Positions 15,010-21,592 of a stretch of 27,312 nt of DNA are shown here, piece after piece. The notes beneath the pieces are model-generated. The model ran no database searches, had not been told where the DNA came from, and saw nothing but the letters and a program-made list of their open reading frames with translations. A program made the translations under genes and the position numbers. Source of the DNA: CAZTJA01 sp964613745 (GTDB taxonomy: Bacteria; Desulfobacterota; Desulfomonilia; Desulfomonilales; Desulfomonilaceae). The first letter of the stretch is position 1. Each line of letters begins with the position of its first letter. Location of the stretch: the NCBI GenBank assembly GCA_964613745.1, contig CAZTJA010000035.1:1-27312 (forward strand), in the 5' to 3' direction.

Positions 15010-16161
15010 CTATGCGGATTTGAGAGCTTTTTCCAAAGCGGACAAGAACAAAAGTACATTTTCAGGTCTGCTGTTGTAACCCATGAGCCCTACTCGCCAG
15101 ACCTTAGTAGCTAATGGGCCAAGCCCGGGAAATATCTCGATATTGTAATTCTTCAAAAGAAATGTGCTGACTGCCTTGCCGTCGACTCCGTCGGGCACAA
15201 GTGGTGTCGTAAGACTTGGAAGTCGAAATTGCTTTTCAACTAAACACTCGATACCTAAATCTTCTAAGCCATCCCACAGCATCTCCGCATTCTGGAAGTG
15301 TCTTTCCCATCGGGCTTCCAAGCCCTCTTCTACGATGAGACGCAGCGATTCACGAAGTGCATAATTCATGTTTATTGGAGCGGTATGATGATATGTCCTC
15401 TCTTTGCCCCAATATTTTGCAACCATGGTCATGTCGAGATACCAATTTGGTACTTTAGTTTTTCTTTTTCTCAATTTTTCCAATGCCCGTTCACCCAATG
15501 TTAAGGGAGCAATACCGGGCGGGCAACTCAAGCATTTCTGAGATCCGCTGTAAGCTATGTCTACGTGCCAATGATCCAAAAAGACCGGTGCTCCACCTAA
15601 GCTGGTAACGGTGTCCAGAAGAAGCAGAGTTTCGAATTCCCGGCACAATTTTCCAATTCCGTGCATAGGCTGCATCGCGCCCGTCGAAGTCTCCCCGTGC
15701 ACCAGACCCAAAATTGCAGGCCTATGCTCGCTGAGTGCTTCAGCAATTTCTTCCGTCGTGAAAACCTGACCCCATTCTTTATCTATACGGCGCACATCTG
15801 CACCGTATCTTGAAGCCATGTCACAGAGGCGCTCACCAAAGTATCCGTTGACTCCAATGAGAACCACATCACCCGGTTCGACACAGTTGGCCAATCCTGC
15901 TTCCATCGCGGCACTACCGGTTCCGCTGACTGGAATTGTCAAATGATTATCCGTTTGCCAAAGGTACCTGAGTAATTCCTGCACTTCATTCATAATTTGG
16001 ATGAACTTCGGATCGAGGTGTCCTATTTCATTCATCGATATGGCTTGGCGAACTCTCGGATGAACATTCGAAGGACCAGGGCCTAAGAGCAATCTCGGAG
16101 GAACTTCCAGTTGAGTCGTTTGGATGTTGTGAGTTTCGTCTATTTTGAATTTATCCGACAT
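15010..16161 (-). CDS. Class V aminotransferase, alanine/serine-glyoxylate (AGXT-like)
   Basis: 383 residues from ATG 16161, with GAGG eight bases upstream. Fold type I, class V PLP enzyme: LLLGPGPSNVHPRVRQA at the start, GTGSAAMEA (80-88), the PLP-contacting LLLDTVTSLGG (D183) and the Schiff-base lysine K209 in SGSQKCLSCPPG. The C-terminal part has the family's GLMGYNSRPENVLLFLSALE. Length is normal for AGXT/serine-pyruvate aminotransferase, and these features favour that group over cysteine desulfurases or phosphoserine aminotransferase. It moves an amino group from serine or alanine to glyoxylate or pyruvate in the cytosol. In some anaerobes relatives supply glycine or degrade other small amines, so the exact substrate pair is uncertain. 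A small lipoprotein gene lies 83 bases upstream on the same strand. Confidence 0.92.
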   Translation of the reverse strand: MSDKFKIDETHNIQTTQLEVPPRLLLGPGPSNVHPRVRQAISMNEIGHLDPKFIQIMNEVQELLRYLWQTDNHLTIPVSGTGSAAMEAGLANCVEPGDVVLIGVNGYFGERLCDMASRYGADVRRIDKEWGQVFTTEEIAEALSEHRPAILGLVHGETSTGAMQPMHGIGKLCREFETLLLLDTVTSLGGAPVFLDHWHVDIAYSGSQKCLSCPPGIAPLTLGERALEKLRKRKTKVPNWYLDMTMVAKYWGKERTYHHTAPINMNYALRESLRLIVEEGLEARWERHFQNAEMLWDGLEDLGIECLVEKQFRLPSLTTPLVPDGVDGKAVSTFLLKNYNIEIFPGLGPLATKVWRVGLMGYNSRPENVLLFLSALEKALKSA

Positions 16162-16244
16162 TTCATCAGCCTCGTGTACTTGATTTAACCAAGCATACTT
16201 ACCTCAGACCATCGTTTGTGTCCAGCCAATGAAGGTAAATATTT

Positions 16245-16442
16245 CTACTCCGGGCCGCTACCGAAATCCTGAATCGTGGGGGGCATTGGAACCTTTCGAG
16301 AAGGTTGGGGAGAAGAAATTGCCGGCCCCTCTTCCGGAGATATTGCGTTCAAGACTTTGTCCAAAGTTGCGCATCCGCTGAGTGAGATAATTAACAAGAA
16401 ACAGGACAAACGGATGATTTTTTTTAATGAGCGGTGGATCAT
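16245..16442 (-). CDS. Small lipoprotein, unknown function
   Basis: 65 residues from ATG 16442, with AGGAGGT seven bases upstream. The signal peptide (KKIIRLSCFLLIISLSGC) ends in lipobox LSGC, so C24 is the likely lipidated residue. The mature part is about 42 residues, rich in Pro and Ser (PAISSPQPSRKVPMPPT), without a domain I recognise. It faces the nickel operon head-to-head with 165 bases between starts, and is followed by the aminotransferase gene. It could be an entericidin-like or structural outer-membrane peptide, but there is no real evidence for a function. Confidence 0.75.
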   Translation of the reverse strand: MIHRSLKKIIRLSCFLLIISLSGCATLDKVLNAISPEEGPAISSPQPSRKVPMPPTIQDFGSGPE

Positions 16443-16532
16443 GATGCGACCTCCTGCTCAGGTGGTTTACTAATAATATCGTTATGTTTCAATACAAAAG
16501 TAAACTGAACTTTAATAGTGCACAAGAGACGC

Positions 16533-16561
16533 TTGACTAGTGTTACGAGGCAAGCTAAAGT
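16533..16561 (+). promoter_or_regulatory. Sigma-70-like promoter of the nickel operon
   Basis: TTGACT (16533-16538) and TAAAGT (16556-16561) are exactly 17 bases apart: five of six and four of six matches. Transcription would start near 16568, giving a leader of about 40 bases that includes GAGG (16594-16597) before ATG 16608. Confidence 0.6.
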
Positions 16562-16566
16562 GCTAC
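16540..16566 (+). promoter_or_regulatory. Direct repeat over the nik promoter (NikR-like site candidate)
   Basis: GTGTTAC (16540-16546) and GTGCTAC (16560-16566) are direct repeats 20 bases apart start to start, two helical turns. One lies in the -35/-10 spacer, the other overlaps the end of the -10 and reaches the expected start. GTGTTAC agrees with the half-site I recall for NikR in Deltaproteobacteria, though that is usually drawn as an inverted repeat. No nikR gene is in the window. Confidence 0.4.
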
Positions 16567-16607
16567 CTTGTGGCTGTTTACTCAACTACCTCCGAGGATA
16601 CTTCAAT

Positions 16608-17402
16608 ATGAAAACAGTGAAATGGACTCTCATTACGGCTCTTGTACCTTGCATCTTGGCCATTTTGTGGGCCGGCAATACACCGGCGCATTTTGCTATG
16701 ATAATTCCGTCCTCGGACGTAGTGGAACAACCTGCTCCAAAAGAATTGGTGCTGGACCTTCAATTCACACACCCTTTTGCAGGTGGGCCTCAAATGCAAA
16801 TGGACAAACCCAGGAAGTTTGGAGTCATTTTCGATGATAAAAAAGAAGATCTTTTGCCAAATTTAAGTGAAAAGAAAAAAGACGGAAAATCGGTGTGGCA
16901 AACAAAATATAGCATTTCCAAACCAGCGGATTATGTTTTCTTTCTTGAACCTGCTCCATATTGGGAGCCAACTGAGGACAAATATATCGTTCACTATACC
17001 AAAGTCATTGTTGACGCCTTTGGTGCCGAACAAGGCTGGGATCAATCAATAGCAAAAGCCGCCCAGATTCCTGTGGAAATAATTCCGTTATCAAGACCTT
17101 ACAGTCTCTACTCAGGGAATGTTTTCAGTGGGCAGGTGATGAAGAACGGCGAGCCGGTTTCAGGTGCCGAAATCGAGATCGAGTGGTGGGGAAAAGGTCA
17201 GACCAAGGCACCAACGGATTCACATATTACACAATTGACGAAGGCCGACAAAAACGGAGTTTTTCATTTTGGGCTTCCAAAAGCCGGCTGGTGGGGTTTT
17301 TCAGCAATAATGGATTCGGATCAGCCGATGAAAAAGGACGGAGAAGACAAAAAAGTTGAAACTGCGGCCGTGATCTGGGTTTACGCTCACTCGATGGAAT
17401 AA
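16608..17402 (+). CDS. nikK: Nickel transporter periplasmic component NikK (DUF4198 family)
   Basis: 264 residues from ATG 16608. A longer frame from 16518 is rejected because MKTVKWTLITALVPCILAILWAG forms the signal peptide directly after 16608, and the longer frame would cover the promoter. Cleavage after TPA would give a mature protein beginning HFAMIIPSSD, the typical DUF4198 N-terminus. The middle part has PFAGGPQMQMDKP, and the second half is an Ig-like or carboxypeptidase-regulatory-like domain (GQVMKNGEPVSGAEIEIEWW, NGVFHFGLPKAGWWGFSAI). DUF4198 proteins are linked by gene context to Ni/Co ECF transporters as an accessory component, probably binding metal outside the membrane. The next gene, nikM, starts two bases after its stop, so it is first in a five-gene operon. 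Confidence 0.85.
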   Translation: MKTVKWTLITALVPCILAILWAGNTPAHFAMIIPSSDVVEQPAPKELVLDLQFTHPFAGGPQMQMDKPRKFGVIFDDKKEDLLPNLSEKKKDGKSVWQTKYSISKPADYVFFLEPAPYWEPTEDKYIVHYTKVIVDAFGAEQGWDQSIAKAAQIPVEIIPLSRPYSLYSGNVFSGQVMKNGEPVSGAEIEIEWWGKGQTKAPTDSHITQLTKADKNGVFHFGLPKAGWWGFSAIMDSDQPMKKDGEDKKVETAAVIWVYAHSME

Positions 17403-17404
17403 TC

Positions 17405-18010
17405 ATGCACATATCCGAAGGAATCTTGAGTGCTCCCGTACTCGCGTCCGGTGGTGCGCTCACTGCCATAGGCACCGCAATCGGCTTATCTAGAACCGAC
17501 TATGAAAAGCTCCCGTTAGTCGCTTTATTAGCTGCGGTCTTCTTCCTCGCTTCTTTTGTACACGTGCCGATCGGTCCGGCGGCCGCCCACCTGATATTAA
17601 GTGGAGTCTGCGGGCTTTTACTTGGCTGGGCGGCCTTTCCGGCGGTTCTCGTCGGTTTGGCGTTACAAGCGATTCTCTTTCAATATGGGGGAATAACGAC
17701 ACTAGGCGTGAACACCTTCAACATTGCTTCTCCTGCAGTTCTGATGGGTTTCTTATGTAGACGTTTCTTAAATGCGTCTTTGGTTGTGAGGACCACCTTT
17801 GAGTTCTTGGCCGGAGCCGGTTCCATATTTTTATCGGGGATACTTACTGCGCTTTCCCTTCTTCTCACGGGCCAATCGTTTGATATTGCCGCCAAGATAA
17901 TTGTTTTGGCGCACATACCGGTTATGATTGCCGAAGGTTTGATTACCGTCTTTATAGTTGAGTTTCTACGGAATATCAGACCACAGATGATATTGGAGAA
18001 TCAGAAGTGA
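17405..18010 (+). CDS. nikM: Nickel ECF transporter S component NikM (CbiM family)
   Basis: 201 residues from ATG 17405. The start is certain because family members begin M-H-I-S-E-G, where the N-terminal amine and His2 bind the metal. The membrane protein continues with about six helices. VPIGPAAAHLILSGVCGLLLG (H62) and FQYGGITTLGVNTFNIASPA are the conserved core; the GP..AHLIL form, with GGITTLGVNT, fits NikM better than the cobalt-type CbiM as I know them, in agreement with the neighbours nikK and nikL rather than cbiN. It captures Ni2+ and hands it through the membrane using NikQ and NikO. Its stop overlaps the GTG start of the next gene (GTGA at 18007-18010). Confidence 0.93.
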   Translation: MHISEGILSAPVLASGGALTAIGTAIGLSRTDYEKLPLVALLAAVFFLASFVHVPIGPAAAHLILSGVCGLLLGWAAFPAVLVGLALQAILFQYGGITTLGVNTFNIASPAVLMGFLCRRFLNASLVVRTTFEFLAGAGSIFLSGILTALSLLLTGQSFDIAAKIIVLAHIPVMIAEGLITVFIVEFLRNIRPQMILENQK

Positions 18011-18696
18011 TTTTGAAATACATCTCCAAAACGGCTCCGCTTTGCTGGGCAAAAAATACAATGAATTCAGTATTCATATTTTTGATTTGTTTCTTTGCTT
18101 TGTTTTGCAGCCGTGCAGAGGCGCACAGGATTAATGTGTTTGCTTACACGGAAGGGAGCGACATTGTAGCTCAGGGATATCTTGGTGGAAAAACTAGAGT
18201 GGTAAATTCCGTGATTCAGATCTTTGATTCGTCAGGAAACATGATCCATGAAGGTATGACCAATTCCGAAGGAATTTATCGGGTTTCGAAGACTGCTCTA
18301 GGTCCGATATCCGATCAAATCAGAATTGTGCTGCAAGCGGGCATGGGACACCAAGCAGAATATCTCCTGGCGTTGACCGAAGGAAACGCATCATCCGAGA
18401 ACCTACTTCGCCCACAAACTGATTCCAAAAAATCTTCCACATCTGAGGTTTTGACGGAAAACGAAACACATGCCGTAATCGAGAACTTAGAGAAGGGCAT
18501 CGACAAGAAATTACAGTCTCTGAACGAAAAGCTAGACCACATCAGCAGGAAATTAGCAGAGAATGAATCCAGAGGACCGCAATTATCCGAAATTTTAGGC
18601 GGAATAGGATGGATTTTAGGACTTTTCGGCATTTGGGCTTTTTGCGCTTCCCGTAGCAACAAAAAAGGGTCAGGAACTGAATCGAATGGAAATTGA
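18007..18696 (+). CDS. nikL: Nickel transporter accessory component NikL-like
   Basis: 229 residues from GTG 18007, which overlaps the nikM stop (GTGA); ATG 18061 is a possible alternative and gives a tidier signal peptide (MNSVFIFLICFFALFCSRAEA). Cleavage after AEA gives a mature protein beginning HRINVFAYTEG. Next comes a domain like carboxypeptidase regulatory folds (GGKTRVVNSVIQIFDSSGN, NSEGIYRVSK, IRIVLQAGMGHQAEYLL), then a Ser/Thr/Glu linker, a coiled coil (about 157-192), and one membrane helix (GGIGWILGLFGIWAFCA) near the C-terminus. This is the known NikL layout, a periplasmic domain tethered to the membrane that replaces the NikN/CbiN small component. The last 11 bases overlap nikQ. 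Confidence 0.82.
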   Translation: MILKYISKTAPLCWAKNTMNSVFIFLICFFALFCSRAEAHRINVFAYTEGSDIVAQGYLGGKTRVVNSVIQIFDSSGNMIHEGMTNSEGIYRVSKTALGPISDQIRIVLQAGMGHQAEYLLALTEGNASSENLLRPQTDSKKSSTSEVLTENETHAVIENLEKGIDKKLQSLNEKLDHISRKLAENESRGPQLSEILGGIGWILGLFGIWAFCASRSNKKGSGTESNGN

Positions 18697-19429
18697 AGAG
18701 TTCGCTTTAGGAAAATCCCGTGTGCACACACTCGATCCTCGCGTTAAGATCTTGTTAGCCGTCATATTTTCAGTAGTTATTGCACTTTCAAACAATTTAA
18801 CCATGGTAGCTTTAAGTTTTATTTTGCCATTGACTGCTCTGACTATTTCAAAAGTTAGCTTTCTGAAAGTGATGAAAAGACTTCTTGTGGTCAACGGTTT
18901 TATTCTCTTCCTTTGTCTGATGCTGCCGTTCAGCAAAGGTGAAACCGCCGTTTACACTTTGGGCTCGTGGAGTATATACCTTGAAGGCATTAATGAGGCT
19001 TTTCTCGTTGCGCTCAAGTCCAATGCAATAGTTCTCATGAGTATCGCCATGCTGGGGACATCATCCATATTTACTCTGGCGCATGCTCTAAGTCATATGG
19101 GATTTCCAAATAAGCTCGTGCATTTAATCTTTTTCTGCTTTCGCTACATCCACGTGATACACGGAGAGTATCATCGGCTCTTGACCGCTATGAAGGTCAG
19201 GGGTTTTAAACCCTCGACAAACCTGTTCACCTATAAATCATACGCTCACCTCATAGGTATGCTGCTGGTTCGCAGCTATGATCGATCCAACAGAATTGTG
19301 GCTGCAATGAAGTGTAGAGGCTTCAACGGCCGATTCTACATCCTGCATGATTACGAGATGAGGAAATCTGATTACGTTGTTGCGGTTTCGGGCACATTGT
19401 TTTCTCTCCTCCTGTTTGCCGTAAAATGA
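18686..19429 (+). CDS. nikQ: ECF transporter T component NikQ (CbiQ family)
   Basis: 247 residues from ATG 18686, overlapping nikL by 11 bases. Five or so membrane helices; HTLDPRVKILLAVIFSVVI at the start is typical of CbiQ/EcfT. The two coupling motifs that grip the ATPase are AMKVRGF (R172-G173) and AMKCRGF (R211-G212), equivalent to the two 'ARG' motifs of EcfT proteins, with Val and Cys replacing the first alanine. It transmits ATPase motion from NikO to NikM. Its stop TGA overlaps the ATG of nikO (ATGA at 19426-19429). Confidence 0.94.
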   Translation: MEIEEFALGKSRVHTLDPRVKILLAVIFSVVIALSNNLTMVALSFILPLTALTISKVSFLKVMKRLLVVNGFILFLCLMLPFSKGETAVYTLGSWSIYLEGINEAFLVALKSNAIVLMSIAMLGTSSIFTLAHALSHMGFPNKLVHLIFFCFRYIHVIHGEYHRLLTAMKVRGFKPSTNLFTYKSYAHLIGMLLVRSYDRSNRIVAAMKCRGFNGRFYILHDYEMRKSDYVVAVSGTLFSLLLFAVK

Positions 19430-20067
19430 TTAAGCTCAGCGACATAAATTTCAGGTACAACACCGATTACATACTGCAAAACCTCAATTTTGAATGTAAA
19501 AAAGGGGATCGCGTAGGCTTAATCGGCCGGAATGGCTCTGGAAAGACGACTTTATGCCATATCATCATGGGTCTGTTAACTCCGGAATCCGGGACGGTTG
19601 AGGTTTTCGGTAAGGTTCGTAAAACAGAATCCGATTTCCGGGAGATTCGCGGCCGCATTGGATTCCTGTTTCAAGATGCCGACGATCAGCTCTTTTGTCC
19701 TACAGTGCTGGAGGATGTTGCATTTGGTCCTCTCAACATGGGCAAGTCCCCCGAAGAGGCAAAAAAGATTGTCTTAGAGGTCCTGAACAGATTGGACCTG
19801 GAGGGCTTCGAGAATAGGATAACCTATCAGCTCTCCGGAGGAGAAAAGCGGCTGGTGTCACTTGCTACGGTGCTTGCCTTACAGCCTGATTTTCTCATTT
19901 TGGATGAGCCGACCGGGGGATTAGACGAAGATACTACCGAAAGACTTCTGCAAATTTTGCGGGATTCAGATCTGAGTTATTTGATAATTTCACATGACAA
20001 TGAATTCATTTCGCAGACTACAAACAGGCAGATGCAGATTAGAAACAGGGTATTGGAACCTGTGTGA
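19426..20067 (+). CDS. nikO: ECF transporter ATPase NikO (CbiO family)
   Basis: 213 residues from ATG 19426, which overlaps the nikQ stop. All ABC motifs are present: Walker A GRNGSGKT (34-41), Q-loop FQDADDQLF (Q83), a form typical of ECF ATPases, signature LSGGE (136-140), Walker B FLILDEP (D160, E161) and H-loop H190. A homodimer is expected because no second ATPase is encoded here. It is slightly shorter than many CbiO proteins, lacking an extended C-terminal tail. It is the last gene of nikKMLQO. A hairpin overlaps its stop, ahead of the convergent CBS-ACT gene. Confidence 0.95.
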   Translation: MIKLSDINFRYNTDYILQNLNFECKKGDRVGLIGRNGSGKTTLCHIIMGLLTPESGTVEVFGKVRKTESDFREIRGRIGFLFQDADDQLFCPTVLEDVAFGPLNMGKSPEEAKKIVLEVLNRLDLEGFENRITYQLSGGEKRLVSLATVLALQPDFLILDEPTGGLDEDTTERLLQILRDSDLSYLIISHDNEFISQTTNRQMQIRNRVLEPV

Positions 20068-20092
20068 TCGGTGTACATCAAACCGACCACAC
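20062..20092. terminator. Hairpin between convergent nikO and CBS-ACT genes
   Basis: GTGTGATCGGT (20062-20072) pairs with ACCGACCACAC (20082-20092), an 11-base stem with one mismatch and a 9-base loop. It begins in the last codons of nikO. No T run is present on either side, so termination strength is uncertain. Confidence 0.5.
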
Positions 20093-20098
20093 GTGTGA

Positions 20099-20794
20099 TC
20101 ATCCAACTCTTGTGGGAGTCACGAACTCTTTCCTAACATCCTCCCGTAAATCCACCATGTAAAGCAATGTTGCTTTTTGCTTGAGTTCCTCAATCAATTT
20201 CGGGAGCGTGTCGCGATCTATTCCATAGCACCTGATGTAAACATGACGATGGTCCATAGGTGCTCTCTCATATGAACTCAGTATACTGACCAATCGCCCG
20301 CCATAATTTCTCACCAAATCAGTGACTTCCTTTATTGAACCGGGACGATCTTCGAGCTGAAAAGCGAATTGTACTCCTCGCTTTTCGAGACCCGTCAGCG
20401 AAATGAGAGCCCGGAACAGATCCATTTGAGTTATGATGCCTACGATCTTGCCGTTATCTACTACGGGGACCCCGGAGATTTTGTTGTCGAGTAGAATTGC
20501 GGCGGTTTCTTCTATCGTGTAGTCCGGTGGCACGGTGATCGGGTCAGTAGTCATAATGTCGCTGATCTTGATCTTTGAAAGAAGGTAAATTAACTCATGT
20601 ACATCCAAAGATGTAGCATCGGATGCGGAAGCCCTTTTTATATCGCGATCGGTGACCACTCCCACCAATTGACCCTTCTTGGTGACCGGTAGAATAGCGA
20701 TGTCCTGTTCCTTCATCAGATTTATAGCCTGATGCATAGAATCATTGACATCGATCGAAAGTACGTCTTTTTTCATCCAGTATTTTACGAGCAT
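20099..20794 (-). CDS. CBS-CBS-ACT regulatory protein (AcuB-like)
   Basis: 231 residues from ATG 20794 with AGGAGA seven to eight bases upstream. Two CBS motifs, about 5-55 (VNDSMHQAINLMKEQDIAIL, VGVVTDRDIKRA) and 76-131 (MTTDPITVPPDYTIEETAA, VGIITQMDLFRAL), form one Bateman module, followed by an ACT domain from about 141 (VQFAFQLEDRPGSIKEVTDL) to about 210. CBS pairs bind adenosine nucleotides and ACT domains bind amino acids or similar small ligands, so it may sense two signals. The layout is like AcuB. No effector domain is fused, so its target is unknown; the partner is not evident from neighbours. It converges on the nickel operon. Confidence 0.9.
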   Translation of the reverse strand: MLVKYWMKKDVLSIDVNDSMHQAINLMKEQDIAILPVTKKGQLVGVVTDRDIKRASASDATSLDVHELIYLLSKIKISDIMTTDPITVPPDYTIEETAAILLDNKISGVPVVDNGKIVGIITQMDLFRALISLTGLEKRGVQFAFQLEDRPGSIKEVTDLVRNYGGRLVSILSSYERAPMDHRHVYIRCYGIDRDTLPKLIEELKQKATLLYMVDLREDVRKEFVTPTRVG

Positions 20795-21191
20795 GGTTTT
20801 CTCCTGAAATCAGAGCGTAGACTCAACCCGAACACGCGCTCGGTGAAAAAAAGATCAAAGGGAGATTGCAAAACCGGTTCAAAGTGGTCGCAGCACTGTG
20901 GTCTACACCTCCATTATTTCATTTAATCACTTCTTGTGGTATCAATCTGAAAATTGATTCGACCGATTACTTTCTCTCTCAACGGGCAAGAAGCAAGGTG
21001 CGTGCCGGCTCATTTGTAAGTAACATTGTTGTTGCATGTGATCCAACCATAGATCATGATGGACGGCAGGACAGATAGGCTGAACCAACAGAGAGCCCGC
21101 CATCTGTCAGTTTTCTTGACACATGTAAACTCGGACGGCTTGACTCGATTATTGACATGCTTACATTCCGAAAATAGATTCGGAGAGTGAT
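20795..21191. other. Intergenic region upstream of the small HTH gene
   Basis: A stretch of 397 bases between divergent genes. Open frames in it lack ribosome sites and protein-like composition. A small inverted repeat ATCAAT/ATTGAT (20941-20958) is visible. The last 80 bases hold three TTGAC hexamers and the promoter-like sequences listed separately. I could not assign the promoter of the CBS-ACT gene. Confidence 0.5.
21116..21184 (+). promoter_or_regulatory. Promoter/operator region of the small HTH gene
   Basis: TTGACA occurs at 21116-21121 and 21152-21157, and TTGACT at 21140-21145. TTGACA (21152) with TAGATT (21175-21180) has a 17-base spacer but leaves almost no leader. TTGACT (21140) with TACATT (21162-21167) has 16 bases and gives a leader of about 18 bases with GGAGAG (21182-21187). 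TCCGAA (21167-21172) and TTCGGA (21179-21184) form an inverted repeat across this region, placed like an operator and able to mask the ribosome site. Confidence 0.45.
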
Positions 21192-21431
21192 ATGGGTAAA
21201 CGTACGATAAATGCTAAACAAATTATAACAGATATAAAATCCGGTACGGATGAAAATTCTCTACTCCAAAAGTATGATCTTACCCCCAGACAGTTTCAAA
21301 CCCTTCTTCGAAAATTAGTTGTGTCCGGTTACATTTCCTCTTTGGAAATCAGTGATTGGCTTCGCCTTACTCAAAGCGAAGTTTTTAGCGCAATGAACGA
21401 GACGGATAAAGCCATACAGGAACTCGATTAG
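21192..21431 (+). CDS. Small helix-turn-helix-like protein
   Basis: 79 residues from ATG 21192, with GGAGAG four bases upstream. The first 48 residues (INAKQIITDIKSGTDENSLL, QKYDLTPRQFQTLLRKLV, then SGYI) match a short winged or simple helix-turn-helix module I know from Deltaproteobacteria, with the pattern 'DI.SG..D..L..KY.L....LQ....KLV..G.I', often fused to other domains. The rest (LEISDWLRLTQSEVFSAMNE) is helical. It probably binds DNA or acts as an adaptor, but no target is known. An inverted repeat over its promoter would suit self-control. It is 161 bases upstream of the dikinase-like gene and may share a transcript with it. Confidence 0.65.
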   Translation: MGKRTINAKQIITDIKSGTDENSLLQKYDLTPRQFQTLLRKLVVSGYISSLEISDWLRLTQSEVFSAMNETDKAIQELD

Positions 21432-21592
21432 CGTTCTTCTTTACTGTTGGTACTTCTTTTGAATTTCCTGCATAAGCTTGACTCCGATCGTGTCTCCTCT
21501 TTAGCGTGAATTTTCTCCTTCTTTAAACCAATTCGCCGGCGGAACAACAAGGCATCAAAATTGCTTCCAAACCATGAACGTTCTTTTTCCTT

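Noticed and set aside
16518..16607. N-terminal extension of NikK
   Set aside because: It overlaps the promoter and operator-like repeats, and a clean signal peptide starts at 16608.
16501..16607. Cobalamin or NiCo riboswitch before nikK
   Set aside because: Leader after the predicted start is only about 40 bases and lacks the conserved cores of both riboswitches.
20866..21078. 70-residue plus-strand frame in the 397-base gap
   Set aside because: No ribosome site and no recognisable protein pattern.
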